Notes under the pieces: generated by a model
Told to the model about the DNA's origin: nothing
The model's input: only the letters and a program-made list of their open reading frames with translations
Databases searched by the model: none
Program-made: the position numbers and the translations under genes
Shown here: positions 51,689-64,000 of the stretch, in pieces
Layout of the letters: each line of letters opens with the position of its first letter
Position numbering within the stretch: the stretch's first letter is position 1
From: Ficedula albicollis
Lineage: Eukaryota > Chordata > Aves > Passeriformes > Muscicapidae
Reading direction: 5' to 3'
Assembly: GCF_000247815.1 (NCBI RefSeq)
Contig: NC_021680.1
Coordinates: 6,241,431-6,305,430 of the forward strand
DNA length: 64,000 nt

Positions 51689-52526
51689 GAGAGGGAAGCC
51701 ACGTCCACAGAGCAGATCCTGGCAGTCTTCTCACCTCAACTCCCAACCATCTGTGAGCTCCCTGGGGCCTGGCTGGAATTATCTTGGGGGCGTTTTCTTG
51801 CTATTGCTGTTCAGACACTGGACATTTCAGTGTAGTTTTAGTTTTGTTGGGATCTATTCACTCTGCCTAGGAGACAAGCAGAGTAACAGCAGTGCATTTG
51901 AGGCCAGACCTCAGATGGGTTTGAGGCTGCCCAGGCTGAGCAGGATTGCCAGCTCAGGAATTGATTAGGATCGGGCACTACAGTGGCCATTTGGACACGA
52001 GGGCTGACCCCCACTGCTCATTCCAGGCAGCAGGAAGGGACAATGTGTTCCCAGGGCTGGCTCCATCCATGGAGGCTCTCATGGATGCTGCTGCTGCCAG
52101 CCCTGAGTGACCTGGTGCGACCCAGAGCTGGACAGGGGCTCCCAATGTCACCTCCAGGGAGTGATCTGTGACCCCGTGGCACGGACAGAGTGCCCCGTGC
52201 ACCCATCACCCGGTGTGTCACCAATGTTTGACACAGCTGACTTCCTGCACGTGTGCAAGGCCATTGCCCTGCAGGATATGTGATCCTCAGCAGGGCCCTG
52301 CAGGAGGAGGATGCTCAGGCTGGCCACGCCAGCAGCTTCCTCAGGCTTACACAACCAGTGACCTACAGGGGGTTACGCACCGTCCATCCTTTCAACTTCC
52401 ACGAATGAAACACCAGCTTTCGTGGATTTACAGCCCTTTCCCGTGACCAAACCTAGTCACTGGCTGCATGTGTTAACCTGCAACACCCAGTGCTGGTCCC
52501 AGTTATTAGTGGTCTGTTAATTGTGC

Positions 52527-52678
52527 ATCCATGTTCTGTGCAATTGAGGGAAAAAATAGCTGCATAAAGGTCAGATCCTGCTTTTCAGCTCCAATCCGAG
52601 CTATCCATTTTCTGTGCAATTGAGGGAAAAAATAGCTGTATAAATGTCAGATCCTGCTTTTCAGCTCCAATCCGAGCA
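52527..52678. repeat. 76-bp tandem duplication
   Basis: ATCCAT(G/T)TTCTGTGCAATTG starts copies at 52527 and 52603; about four differences in 76 bp. Confidence 0.9.
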
Positions 52679-54879
52679 TGACCCACATTTTGATTGCTGT
52701 AACTAGCTTTGTGCATGAAAAAGATCTGGGAGACCCTTAAAGCCCATGGAGAAAAAGAAATGCTGAAATTGCAATCCAAAAAATTCCTCTGGTCTCTAAG
52801 AGCAGAAGGAGCAGCCTCATATTGACCATTTCCAAAGGTCCCTTGGACCAGACATTGGACCAGACATTACCTGGTCCCACCAGGTCCAATGAAAACTTCC
52901 AGGGTGCTCTGCTCCTTTAGCCCTCATGATTTGCTGATAGACACTGGCTTTGCAATAGCTGAATCCATGGAGAGAAAAGTAAATATTTTGGTTCAATGCT
53001 TGAGGAATCTGGATGTCCTGCACACCATGCTAAACCCTGGCACCTGTATGCAGATCCCTGACAGCAGCATGAGAGGGAAGGAACTGCAGTCACTGGATTC
53101 CTGCACCAACATCCATGTGGAAAGTTCATGTGATCCACCTCAGCAGCTAATAGCAGAGGCATTTTTGACCAACAGAAGCAAAAGGCTGGAGAAATCTGTC
53201 CCAAAGGGTGACATGGGTGTCTGAGACACCAGGTTTGATCCAGCAGCTGTTGGAAAAGTGTTTGCACTCGCTGAGCTCCATCACCTGCTGCAGACATATT
53301 TTGTGAGGGGCTGCCCACACTACACCCACAAGTATCATGGGGGCCCAGAATCTCTTTTTCTTTGCTAGGAAAAGCTCCCTTGATTGAGGTTGTAGGCTTA
53401 CAACAGACAGACCAGAAGAACTTGATGAAACTTGATTCCAGCTCCACCACGGCCCACGAGCCCTCGTATCTAGCCCACATGGGGCTGTTATCAAGCTCAA
53501 GTCACACAGGAGAACAAGCTATTCACTGAACTGGTTTGTATCACACCCCTCACTCTGCCTTTCCTCTCAGATCCTTCCTATACAGTGCTGGGAGTGTTTC
53601 CTTGTTGGTGAACTGGTTGTTCTGAACCCGGCGATTTCACTTACTTGGCTTTCCTGGGACTTTGATAAGATACATGGAAGGGTTTCAAAAACCCCAAATC
53701 TCTCCCTTCATATAACTCAGTAAGGTCAGTGGATAAGGTTGTTCCTAGAGGCATTAAATGTTCTCCTTCCCTAATATCTGCATTTCAATCAAGTTATTCA
53801 TATCAAGTGTTGAACTTGCACAGCAAGTTCTACACACCAGTAGAAGGGCAGTAAACCATTTCTGCCGGGTCTGCCCTTAACCAGAGCAGTCAGTATAGAG
53901 AAATGCAAGTGATTTGCACCTTTTGAGCAGTTTTTGTACCTATCTGTTTGCTGGTGCTTGACAAATACATTAAAGTTTGACCAAGGCTGAGTCACTTCAA
54001 TTTTTCTAATACTTTATATAAAAAGAATCAGAATAGGCTGGTTTTATGAGGAAAATCTTCCCTGTTTCTTAATGCAAACAAGGAGCAGTTTTTAAATATC
54101 CCCCACTGTGAATCTGGATATAAAGGAGCCAACCAGCCCTCTGAAAGGAAATCACTGGATGACCAACAGGGTTTAAAGTCCCCCAGCCCTCCCACTGTGT
54201 TATATACCATGGTTTGCCACTGCACAGAGTTAACATATTCTCTTCATCCAGCAGGGTTCGGGAATTTACAGTATGGGCAAATACCTGCCCATTTCCTGTG
54301 TCTGGGGCCGTGGGACAGACAAGGGAAAGCTTCCCAAAATCACCCAGCTGATGCAGATTGAGTGGGATTTTAGAAGAAGAGCGGAAGCTCCATTCGTCAT
54401 CCCTGCTCTCTTCAAACGGGAGTTAAAGGTACTGTTTTTATTATTCAGCGAAATATAAACAGTTCCTGAACAGGCTGGCTGTGTGAGAGCAGTGACTAGG
54501 AAAAAGGGGAACCCCTGAATTCCCTGGAGAGGGTTTTTTCAGCCAGCCAAGGGGCTGATGCAAGATGCCTGAACCTTGTACACCCTGCCAGTGCACAGTC
54601 ACTGCTCTGTGCCAGGCACTGCTCTGTGCACCCACAGGGGCACTTCTGGGCTGCCTGGGTGTTCCAGCCTCTCCCAGTGAGGAGAGAAAACAGCTGCTTT
54701 CCTTCACCCTTTAACGTGCTGTGTGGGGAGAGGAGTCAGGAGTGAGGGGCTGTCAGGCTTAGCTGGGCAGGGAGCACCATGGTGAGACAGAGGGAGCAGC
54801 ACTGGCACCAGCATCAACCAGAGTGAGAGAGGAGACAGGGCTGAGCTCACCAGGAGCTGCAGCCCCTCCCAAGGGACAC

Positions 54880-55172
54880 CTCTGGTCTCCCTGTGCCCAG
54901 GGACAGGACCCAGGGAGTGGCTGCAGCTGGGCCAGGGCAGGGTCAGGCTGGAGATCAGGGAAAGGTTCTTCCCCAGAGGGTGTTTGGAACTGCCCAGGCT
55001 CCCCTGGGAATGGGCACAGCCCTGAGGCTGCAGAGCTCCAGGAGGGTTTGGACAGCACTCCCAGGGATGCACAGGGTGGGATTGCTGGGGTGTCAGTGCA
55101 GGGACAGGGGCTGGATCCATGATCCCTGTGAGTCCCTTCCCACTCAGGAGATCCTGTTATTCCATGATGCTG
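54880..55172 (+). mobile_element. CR1 LINE 3' fragment
   Basis: GGCTGGAGATCAGGGAAAGG, AATGGGCACAGCCCTGAGGC and GGGGTGTCAGTGCAGGGACA lead to CCCTTCCCACTCAGGAGATC and TATTCCATGATGCTGTGAAT. Same subfamily as the copy at 8966. Confidence 0.87.
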
Positions 55173-55352
55173 TGAATCTGACTTACATATGGTCCATGTC
55201 ACAGCATCCTTGTCTAACAAACACAGAAGCCTCCAGGAGGGCATCCTAGATGGACCCTGGTGGACAAAGCCACAGACTAACATGGGGCATTGGGAGGCTC
55301 ACCTGGAGAGGCTGTTTTTGACACAAATCCTCAGATTAATCTCCTACAGGAA

Positions 55353-55508
55353 CCTTAAAGTTGAAATTATCACATATTTCCTGGAAAAGTGAACACTAAG
55401 ACATGTTACAGAGGTTATTTGGTGAGTAACCCTTAAAGTTGAAATTATCACACATTTCCTGGAAAAGTGAACACCAAGACATGTTACAGAGGTTATTTGG
55501 TGAGTAAG
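55353..55508. repeat. 78-bp tandem duplication
   Basis: CCTTAAAGTTGAAATTATCA starts copies at 55353 and 55431; a few single-base differences. Confidence 0.92.
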
Positions 55509-56324
55509 ACCTGCCAGAAAAATCTCCTTTACCTCGTGTTTGAGAGATCACCAAGGTAAAGCATGTCCCAAAAACAAGTCTGCTGGACACCTCTGGCGTG
55601 GCTGAGCTTGTCTCCCAGGAAATCACCCCATGGCCCAGCTGGCCACAGCAGGAGCTGCTGTGCTGAGACTGTGGATGCACCCTGGAAACTTTCCATGCTT
55701 TGGAGAATCATCCCCCAGGCTGATGCAGCTGAAGTGGTGCTTTTTGTGCATCAATCAACTTAAAGCCTTTGGCACTGGCTCAGTGGAAGTTACCCAGAGG
55801 AGATGTGCTGGTCCCCTTCCTCTCCCACTGGGAACGGAAATCTCCAAACTGCTCATCCCCTTGTACGGGCAGCACAGGAACAGTCCTCACTGGGAACATG
55901 AAGTTCCACCCTTTTCTCCCTAATTTGCAAACACTTTTGGCAGGAGAAACGTTCTTGTGCATGACTGTCACCACAAAACCTCATGTAAGATATTGATGTC
56001 ACAACCTTTGAGTTTACCCAAAATCCTGGAAGTTTGCTGTAAATACCATGGTGGGGGCATGGATACACCTTGGCTGATGTGCTGCCTAGGAAAAGGGGAA
56101 AACCAAGCCTGCAAGTGGAGGATAATTGTTGGGAACTGGCACAGTTCATGCAAATCTCTTCCAGTAAGAAGATCATTTTAGAAGAAAGGCCTTTAAAAAC
56201 CTTTACTGAGGCTGAACTCTGAAACAGAAGTTATACTGTGGTGTTTTGGCTGCTGCCTTCCTGGCAACATTCAGATTAAAAACTAGGTTGAAAACTTTCC
56301 AAAATCAAGATATGATCTGAGGGC

Positions 56325-56722
56325 TGGAGCCCCTCTGCTCTGGAGCCAGGCTGGAGAACTGGGGGTGTCACGTCTGGAGAAGAGAAGGCTCCAGGAAAAC
56401 CTTAGTGACAGGACAAGGGGAAAGGCTTCCCACTGCCAGAGGACAGGGATGGATGGGATATTGGGAAGGAATTGCTCCCTGTGAGGGTGGGCAGGCCCTG
56501 GCACAGGGTGCCCAGAGAAGCTGTGGCTGCCCCTGGATCCCTGGAAGTGTCCAAGGGGGGGGGGGGGGGGGGGGTGGATCCCTGGAAGTGTCCAAAGCCG
56601 GGCTGGATGGGGCTTGGAGCAACCTGGCACAGTGGGAGTTGTCCCTGCCCCTGGCAGGGGGTGGCACTGGATGAGTTTTCAGATCCTTTCAAACTCAAGC
56701 TAGTCTGGGTTCTATGATATGT
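56325..56722 (+). mobile_element. CR1 LINE 3' fragment, interrupted by a G run
   Basis: From TGGAGCCAGGCTGGAGAAC through GCAGGCCCTGGCACAGGGTG and GGCTTGGAGCAACCTGGCAC to GGGTTCTATGAT. The insertion of 20 G at 56555 duplicates 21 bp of CR1 sequence. Confidence 0.87.
56534..56595. repeat. 20-G run flanked by 21-bp direct repeats
   Basis: TGGATCCCTGGAAGTGTCC plus AA occurs at 56534-56554 and 56575-56595, separated by exactly 20 G. Other CR1 copies in the window carry this segment once, so the second copy and the G run are a single insertion or join event. Confidence 0.92.
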
Positions 56723-57700
56723 TGAATCACTGTTGGTTTTTAGAGGCTTTTTTGTCTGTGATCTCTGTCAAGTGAGATTTTAACCTCCAATCTGAGCAGG
56801 GAGCACACTCAAATACACACACACACCAGCAAGTGACAACTCATTAAACACATTAATGAAGGGTTTGGCTCAAAAATTAACAGCCAAATACGGATTTCAG
56901 CCATCAACAGGTCCCCATTTTGACACTACAGTGGCTGGGGAAGGAAGTTATTAAACAAATGAATGATATTTGGGTTCCCTCTTCAGTTTGAAATAGGGAG
57001 CTTGAAGGCAAAGGTGGATAATATGAACTAACCAAAGCAAAAGAGCATTTACATATTTATGAGGTGTGATAATGGAAAGAAATTTGTACTTCCAGCTCTG
57101 GAATGGGACCATTGCACTGCCAGTCCTCCACAGCAAGTGCAGCACAAGTTTTTGCACCCCCTGGACCAAGCATTCACCCTCCTTTCAGGACTGGGAGCAT
57201 GGGAGAAAGAAAGTCCCCTTTTCATGACTTTTACTTTCCAAACACACCAACAACCTGGGTTGTCTGCTTTTACCACATCTGAAACAGCCTCAGCTCTTCA
57301 AGCAGGTGCTCTTACAGGTCAAACCTATTTCCACTTATTTTTACCCTCTCAGAGAAAAAACTTCTCATTTTTTGGTGCTTCTACAACCAGCAGCTACCAA
57401 TTAATTTATCTTCCATTGCAATTATTTGTAAAGCTAAGATTTTTATGCTTATAGGTTTAGTTGACTATTAGCAATCATTTTAAAAAAATCTTTTAAATTT
57501 AGTCCTTCATTGTAAAAGTCAAACATGAAAGCATGGAGGCATATGGAAAAATCCCAATATTTATAGTATTTCCAGACCCAGACTGCTCTGAGTAGAATTC
57601 ATGGTCAATAATTTTTCTTAATGAGATTGAGAGGAATGATGGATTTGTCTTTACAAACGAGCTGTGGATCTGCTGGTAGATAAGGCTAGCACTGAGAGAT

Positions 57701-57780
57701 AAAAAAAACCAATGGGATGGATTCCACTGATCGATGAACTGAAAAAAAACAATGGGATGGATTCCACTGATCGATGAATG
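57701..57780. repeat. 40-bp tandem duplication
   Basis: AATGGGATGGATTCCACTGA recurs at 57711 and 57751 with A-rich spacers. Confidence 0.9.
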
Positions 57781-58680
57781 GAAAAAGATATTTGCCTTTA
57801 CACACAAACTGTAGGTTTGCTGAGAAATGGAATTGGCCATGTGCTGAATGAAAACCAAAATCAGAGAGGAGGGAGCTGCATGCCCTGTGATAGGAAATCT
57901 GTGTTAAACAGCTCTGCAGAATCCAAAAAGCAGCTGGGAGCCAATTTGTATTTCTGATGGATAAGAAAGAAGAGAAACCAGGATGTGGTTTCTTTTCAAA
58001 ACTTCTCAGAAGATTTTTAAAACATAACCCAGAACTCTGACACTAAGGAAAACATGCAAAAGCCCCAGGAAACCTAAAGAAAGCCCCAAAGAAACAAACA
58101 AAAGATTACCTTTTTTCATAATGAAACAATTGATGAACAAGTTGTGTGCAACATTCCTGCTGCATCTGACTATGCCTGACTCACAGGTGCTGAAATTTAT
58201 GGATTAAGATCTTCCTGCCCTCAGAAAAGTGAAACAGAGAGTTTTACTTCACTGTTCATCATGTAATTGAATAAAAAACACAATGGAATAACCCTAGGTG
58301 CCAGCAGGTGCTAAAATGCTCCTTAATATTACCTCAAATTTGTCATGGGAAAGCACAATGGGAACTATAACCTCCCTATTTACATGTCACCTTCCCTTCT
58401 GTTACTCAGGGCAGGGCTAAGCTTCTCACCTGTATTTATTTAACAAGCTGGATGGATGCAAATCTGACCAAGAATTAATGTAAGCCAGGTCAACAAATTT
58501 TACATTTTACACCCACAAGCATAACTTCAATCCAGTACAGCCAAACCATGCCAAAAGCCAACATCAAAACCCAATTTTGCAGCCTGGTCAGTGCTCTATC
58601 TCTAGTTTCCTCTTTCTGGGATTTTAGAGAGCTCTGGAAACGAGTACTTATAAAATTATGTGCAAATTATTTAATGTCTC

Positions 58681-58816
58681 GTTCAGCTTCAAAGTGATAA
58701 TAAAAGTACAGCAGAGAGGAGAATAACAGGTCAATTCCTTCTAGAAATGTTCAGCTTCAAAGTGATAATAAAAATACAGCAGGGAGGAGAATAACAGGTC
58801 AATTCCTTCTAGAAAT
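58681..58816. repeat. 68-bp tandem duplication
   Basis: GTTCAGCTTCAAAGTGATAA starts copies at 58681 and 58749; about three differences. Confidence 0.92.
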
Positions 58817-59346
58817 TTTCCATTGCATGCAATGGTTTTAAGATTGTCTTGTTGCAAAATAGTAGTTTAGTTTTTTTCTTAATGAAACCACCTTTTTCTA
58901 CCATAGTGCTGACGTGTTTCCTGAAAGTGATTCTGCCAATTAAACCAACTGGTAAAATGATGGGGGTTAGAAGAGCAGGACAGATGATGAAACAGACACA
59001 AGGAACATGAGGTATTTCCAATTATTTCATAGAATTGGAAGAGGATTTTTTTGAAATCCACAATTTCTCCTTAAATATTTCCAGCTAGCCTAATAATAAC
59101 TTCAGACAAATAAATCAACTTCCTCTCCTAGAAAAATCTGAGGTCAAGCACCATTTGCCATTTTTTTATTTCCCTAACATCCCTAACTTTACACAGAAGA
59201 GGTCAGACAAAAGGAAACACAAAAGTTCATGAAATATGCAGCACACAGAAGGAGAGAACTATTTTTCAATGCTCATCAAATTAAGTACCTCAATAACATA
59301 CACAGAAGAGGAAATTTGGGAGCTGGAAATGCACTTTAGTGCTTCA

Positions 59347-59470
59347 AACTGTTATACTTTAAGTTCCTATTTTACATGGGGGATTCTACCCTCCCCTCCC
59401 CTCAGCTGAACTGTTATACTTTAAGTTCCTATTTTACTTGGGGGATTCTACCCTCCCCTCCCCTCAGCTG
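59347..59470. repeat. 62-bp tandem duplication
   Basis: AACTGTTATACTTTAAGTTC starts copies at 59347 and 59409; one A/T difference seen. Confidence 0.92.
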
Positions 59471-61727
59471 AAGGTAGAAGTTATGGTGTCTGGTTTATTT
59501 GTGGTTTTGGGTTAATTTTAAAGTGAGTACTTAAATATAATTATGGACCAAAACAAGCTGGTGCAAGAGGAGCTGATTTGGGTAGAGCCAGAAACAGATT
59601 TTACTTTTATTTTCTGTAGCTACCAGGACAGAGGAATCCAACCCACTCAACCTGACTTAAAAAAGCACCAAAGGAAAAGAAAAAAACCAAAAAGCTTCAA
59701 ACTGTTGAGGCTGCCTCAATGTGATCTAGAGCAGGGCTACAGAAACAAGCTGTTTTCCTTGTACAGGTGCAGAAGCTTTGGGTCTGAGAACACAGGAAAA
59801 CCTGCCCAAACCCTATAAAAAATACAATGACTATAGGGACCCAAGCTGTACCAACCTTACAAAGTTCAGATTTGATGTTTACTGATTTTACTGATTTGGT
59901 GGTAATTCAGTGGCTTTGCTTCCCAGCTACCAGAGGAACGTGGTTTGCAGAATCAACACGAGACAGTCCCTGCATCCCTGTCAGGTTGCAAAAAGACCTT
60001 CCCTCACTCCCATAGCCCCACCAAAAGTATATGACAGTTCATATTTTCCCCCATAAAAACTCATTCCATTTTTATTTCTAGCCTGTGGTTACAGACTCCA
60101 CCTATAAAACACATCCAGGGAGCTGCCAGAGGTGTGATCCATGCACTGGGAATGCAGAGTGGGACTGAGCTGGTGGCATGAGCTGCATGTGGGGCTTCCT
60201 CACAGCATCACACAGGAGCATCATCCCAGAGTGATGGAGGGACACTCTCCACTGGCCACAGCTGGCACAGGGAGGGATCAGAGCAGCAGGAAATCATTAA
60301 TTAGCCTTTAATTAATTATTAATAATTAATAATGAATGTGTGTCTGCACTAGAAACCTTTAAACACAAAGCACCTTGGGCTAGCTGTGTGCCTCCAGCAG
60401 TGTTTCCTGCTGAGAAAGTTAATTTAAAAACAGCTTAAGTGGCAGGGAGAAGAGAGAGTTTAACCCACCAGAGAGTCACCCTGAGCCCACAGAAGAGGAA
60501 GGGCTCAAGAGTTGGATGTTGAGCCTGACTCTGGAGTTCCAGCATGTGAAATGAGAAAGGTTTGTGTCTCTGTTTCCCAGCTGCATGGGCAATGCATTCC
60601 CAGCATCTCCCTGCCTATTCAACATGTTCTTTTACTACTGTCCCTTTCTCCTCTCTTCCTCTTGAAACAGAACCATCCCAAGCCAGCTGCTTCCCTGCAT
60701 GGCCAGAGAGGCAAAAAGCACAGGGTTTCCACCAGTCTGGAGTAGAAAGCTCTGAGCTCCTCGCTTGGAGGAGCCCCACAGACAGGGAGAGGGATTTCTA
60801 CAAGGAGAAAGGGGAGAAGTTCAAGCCTTGGTCAAAACAGATGTTTTTTGTTCCAGTCAGCCAAGTTTAATTATTCCAGGCTGCCTTAAATCAATAACAG
60901 TGCAGCTCTGTAAACCAGTGCCTGAGAGAGGCTTTGCTGAGACCTCAGATCAACTCCCTGGCAGCAGAGGTGGCACCTGGAGATAGCAAACACGTGAAAG
61001 AGACCTCATCAGTGCCAAAGTTCACCAGCTTGGTCAGCCAGGCTCCATCCCTGGGCTGTGGATAAGGGGTGGATGTGCTCCCAGGTGAGTCACCCCACGC
61101 ACTGGCAGATGCTCATGATGTGTGGTACCCAGCCCCGTTTAGACAAGACTTGCAGATGGCTAAATTTAGACTACGCTCATTCTCTCCAACCGTGATCTCA
61201 CTCCAAACCTGTCAAGTCTTGCCCCTCTTAAGGCTGCAGTAGGTGTGCTGATGTGCAGATGTTGGCATTCCAGCATCACTGAATAGCCTGTTCAAAACCC
61301 AGGGTTCATTCCATCTGTGCCTCGTGCTGGTTACCAGTGGTGGATTAATCATCCTCAAGATTTCTGAGGCAAATGCCAAATTCCCCTTTTCTACACCAGC
61401 ATGCAAAAGTTGTGGTTGATTTCCAGCAATATCGACCATCTTAATGACTCTAGATTGCGATCTCTAGGAAGCATAAAATGTACCCAATTCTGCAATTATC
61501 ACATCTGTTAAAATCACCTAAATAAACAAGCTGGGCCACACAGGACCCACCATCGCCTTCCTTTGATCAAAAAACTGCTGGAGGAGCAGCAGATCCTTTT
61601 CTTTCAAGACCAAAGCTTGTTGAATAATTTCCTCTAAATTCCTGATCCAGTCAACAGTGACAAGGGTTCAGCATTCTCATCATCATCTCAGTAATCAAAG
61701 TATCCTATTTTGAATCCAACTGTAAAA

Positions 61728-61839
61728 GGCTAATTTCAGTGAACAGCACAGGGCTCTGAGGCCCCACAACTGAGCGAGGCTAATTTCAGTGAACTGCTCT
61801 AAAGCCCAGCACAGGGCTCTGAGGCCCCACAACTGAGCA
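61728..61839. repeat. Imperfect tandem duplication (50 and 62 bp)
   Basis: GGCTAATTTCAGTGAAC and AGCACAGGGCTCTGAGGCCC occur in both copies; copy 2 has an extra 12-13 bases between them. Confidence 0.88.
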
Positions 61840-63672
61840 TCCCCTTCAAAATGAAAAAGAAGAGGAGCAACTAGGGGTGGGAGGAAGTTTTATTATTTCC
61901 TAGTCTGTATTTGGAAATAGTGTATTTTCCAAAGAGCTCGAGGTTTGCATGGGAGAGAATGGCTGAGTTTCTCTCTCATGGACACTTAGATGTGCAAGTG
62001 AATGAGGAGCTCCAGCTCAGCCAGGCACTTCTGCAGCCAATGCTTGAAGGGATGTGAAGGATCACTCACTTCATTGTAAGATTGATTTCTTCAGTGCAAT
62101 GGACTTAACAGAGCATCAAGAAGACACCAGAGCTTGTTTTTTGTTTAAGAAGAGGCCTCCCGGGAAATGAAAGCAAGTCTCCAGTGAGAAGTGACAGAGT
62201 TCTTTCTTTCAGTTCCTTTGAGTCCCACTGCCAAGTTTCTGAGTGTGATAGGAAGTGCTGCAGAGGAGAGTGGGGCCTGTGGAGCAGAAGCTCCTGCACA
62301 GTGACACAAAGGAAGGTGGTTTTCCCCTGTTAAAGGCTGATTCCCAGCAGTGAGGGGATGGAACTGATGGCAATGAGGAACTGCAGCGCCACATGCAGAA
62401 AACAGGATTAAAGCTCTTCCTGCACAGCATGCACCTACCCCTTCCCTCCTGAGCTATCCAGCAGGTTCTCTGGATGTGAGGACCCCTGTGCCACCAGGAA
62501 GGACCAGCTGAGACCAGGCATGACAGCAGGAAAAGCAGAGCTGTGTTTGGGATCCGGGATGGATGCTGGCTGCACAGAGAGCACCCAGCTCCCAGCCCTG
62601 CCTGGCTGTGGTGGGGCAAACACTCAGCTCTGTGTGAGATCAAACCATCACTGTTGGTTTTACTGCATTTAGCACATCAGCCCCCACAGGGCTGCTGGCT
62701 CAGGCACTCAGCTAATCTGCCCCGTGGCCAAGGCTGAGATCTCACATCTGAGCACGTACAAAGCTCTGGCTGGTAACTGGGAAACTGTGTCAGTGAACAG
62801 ACAGCAAAGTCGTCTTCTAATTTTGCTCTGAATAATTAACTAAATGGGTTACTTGCATAAAATTAATTGCTAGTGCTTGAATCACTGCAATCCATGTTGG
62901 GATCATCAGTTCAGCTAAGACCTGTATTGGATTTCCCAGCCTTTCACTGCTTCCCTCTCCAGGGGAAGAAAGGAAATTTAAGTACGATACAAATAGCCAA
63001 AAAAGAGAAATTATCCATGGCCAGAAAAACTCAATTCCAGCACTGTTTGGGAGGGAAGTCAGCTGAGGAAAGACAGCTTGTCTTGGGTCCACTTTGACAA
63101 TAAGAATAAGCAGCCACAGGAAGGTGCTGCTCTTCCCAACTTCATGGTTAGTCCAACTTTCCCAGCTCTGTTTTTTGCTCAAATGACAGCCCTGCTGAAA
63201 CCAAAGCATGCTTGTGTCAATGCTTCCATCTGCACCTCTTCAGAGTAATTTATTTCCTTCTCCCTTTCCCTGTATTTTTTCACAGACTCAAGCTCCAAGA
63301 GACACACTTTTGTTCCTGACTTTCCCTCACTCCCTTTCCTTTTTAGCTTTTTTCCCCTTAAAAGAATGCATACAGACTTAAAAATTAGTTTTCTAGGATG
63401 AGTGTTAGAGAGCCCAGCCTCCCTGCTGAGGGCTGCATGCTGCCAGCTTTAGTGGAAGTTTCTCCTATTCATTTTTGCCCACAGATTGTCCCGTGTGACT
63501 CCATGACCAGAGCACTCTCAGCCAGAGGAATCCAGGGGAAAATCCCTATTTTATCACCTCCCTCACCAACACAACCAACCCAACACATAGTAGGTGATCT
63601 GTAGGGTGGATCTGGCCAGCACCAGATACTTTCCCCATCAGCCCAGAGCTGCTGCAGCAGTGCACGTATGAC

Positions 63673-64000
63673 ATCCCTGCTCTGCCTTCCCCAAACCATC
63701 CCTGCTCTGCCCTCCCCAAACCATCCCTGCTCTGCCCTCCCCAAACCATCCCTGCTCTGCCCTCCCCAAACCATCCCTGCTCTGCCCTCCCCAAACCATC
63801 CCTGCTCTGCCCTCCCCAAACCATCCCTGCTCTGCCCTCCCCAAACCATCCCTGCTCTGCCCTCCCCAAACCATCCCTGCTCTGCCCTCCCCAAACCATC
63901 CCTGCTCTGCCCTCCCCAAACCATCCCTGCTCTGCCCTCCCCAAACCATCCCTGCTCTGCCCTCCCCAAACCATCCCTGCTCTGCCCTCCCCAAACCATC
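63673..64000. repeat. 25-bp minisatellite, at least 13 copies, running off the right edge
   Basis: ATCCCTGCTCTGCCC plus TCCCCAAACC repeats every 25 bp from 63673; only the first copy differs visibly (CTTCC for CTCCC). As 25 is not a multiple of three and the unit lacks stops on the - strand, every - frame is open with a 25-residue repeat; this is an arithmetic effect, not a gene. Confidence 0.96.

Larger units (their letters stand above)
51061..54879. other. Intergenic, apart from listed duplications
   Basis: 51960-52340 is GC-rich and 52880-53480 has moderately long open frames on both strands (111 and 187 codons). Neither resembles a family I can name. Confidence 0.5.
56723..63672. other. 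Intergenic, apart from four local duplications
   Basis: AT-rich up to about 60000, slightly GC-richer after; no coding pattern, RNA gene or mobile element recognised. Confidence 0.5.

Noticed and set aside
52889..53480. Overlapping 111-codon (+) and 187-codon (-) frames, considered as a retrocopy or phospholipase exon
   Set aside because: I compared the + frame by eye with cytosolic phospholipase A2 and found no consistent motif; no splice sites or family identified.
63469..63999. Repetitive protein frame with a 25-residue period on the - strand
   Set aside because: Arises from a 25-bp minisatellite without stops in any - frame; no start context, promoter or known family.

Overview
This is a stretch of bird nuclear genome, probably from a passerine. 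It holds one recognisable gene, a complete ten-exon PTGS2 (cyclooxygenase-2, prostaglandin G/H synthase 2) on the + strand, with coding sequence from 27314 to 32480. The bird assignment rests on about eighteen fragments of CR1 LINE 3' ends in both orientations, with the usual tails ending in ATTCTGTGATTCT-like motifs. The passerine suggestion rests on a tRNA-Ile-headed, CR1-tailed SINE at 47675-47832 that resembles the songbird element TguSINE1.

Layout. 1-1950 is a CpG-rich block broken by two huge G homopolymers (403 and 452 G) and a 56-bp minisatellite; it may be the promoter of a leftward gene. 1950-26870 is AT-rich intergenic DNA with CR1 remnants and short local duplications. 26874-26910 is an N gap followed by 16 G, just upstream of the PTGS2 promoter. 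27180-34715 is PTGS2: a TATA-like box with an AP-1 site, ten exons whose internal lengths match human PTGS2, and a 2.2-kb 3'UTR that opens with six AUUUA motifs and ends at an AATAAA. 34716-64000 is intergenic DNA with CR1 copies, a GATA microsatellite, an 823-G homopolymer, the SINE and a 25-bp minisatellite running off the right edge.

PTGS2 encodes 604 residues. All catalytic and selectivity residues of a functional COX-2 are present: the two haem histidines, the catalytic Tyr, the aspirin-target Ser, and the Arg/Val/Val side-pocket set. The most interesting biological observation is that intron 1 (309 nt) is a multiple of three and open in the PTGS2 frame. An intron-1-retaining transcript would therefore encode a 707-residue protein. 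This bears on the published finding that chicken COX-2 is controlled by intron-1 splicing.

The other strong signal is technical. Very long G runs sit in GC-rich or repeat sequence, one beside an N gap, and two short ones are flanked by about 20-bp direct repeats, so they look like assembly or gap-filling artefacts. They generate long spurious poly-Gly/poly-Pro reading frames. The window also has an unusually dense set of 29-146 bp tandem duplications. I found no exons of the neighbours expected from human synteny (PLA2G4A on the left, PDC on the right) and no prokaryote-type system.
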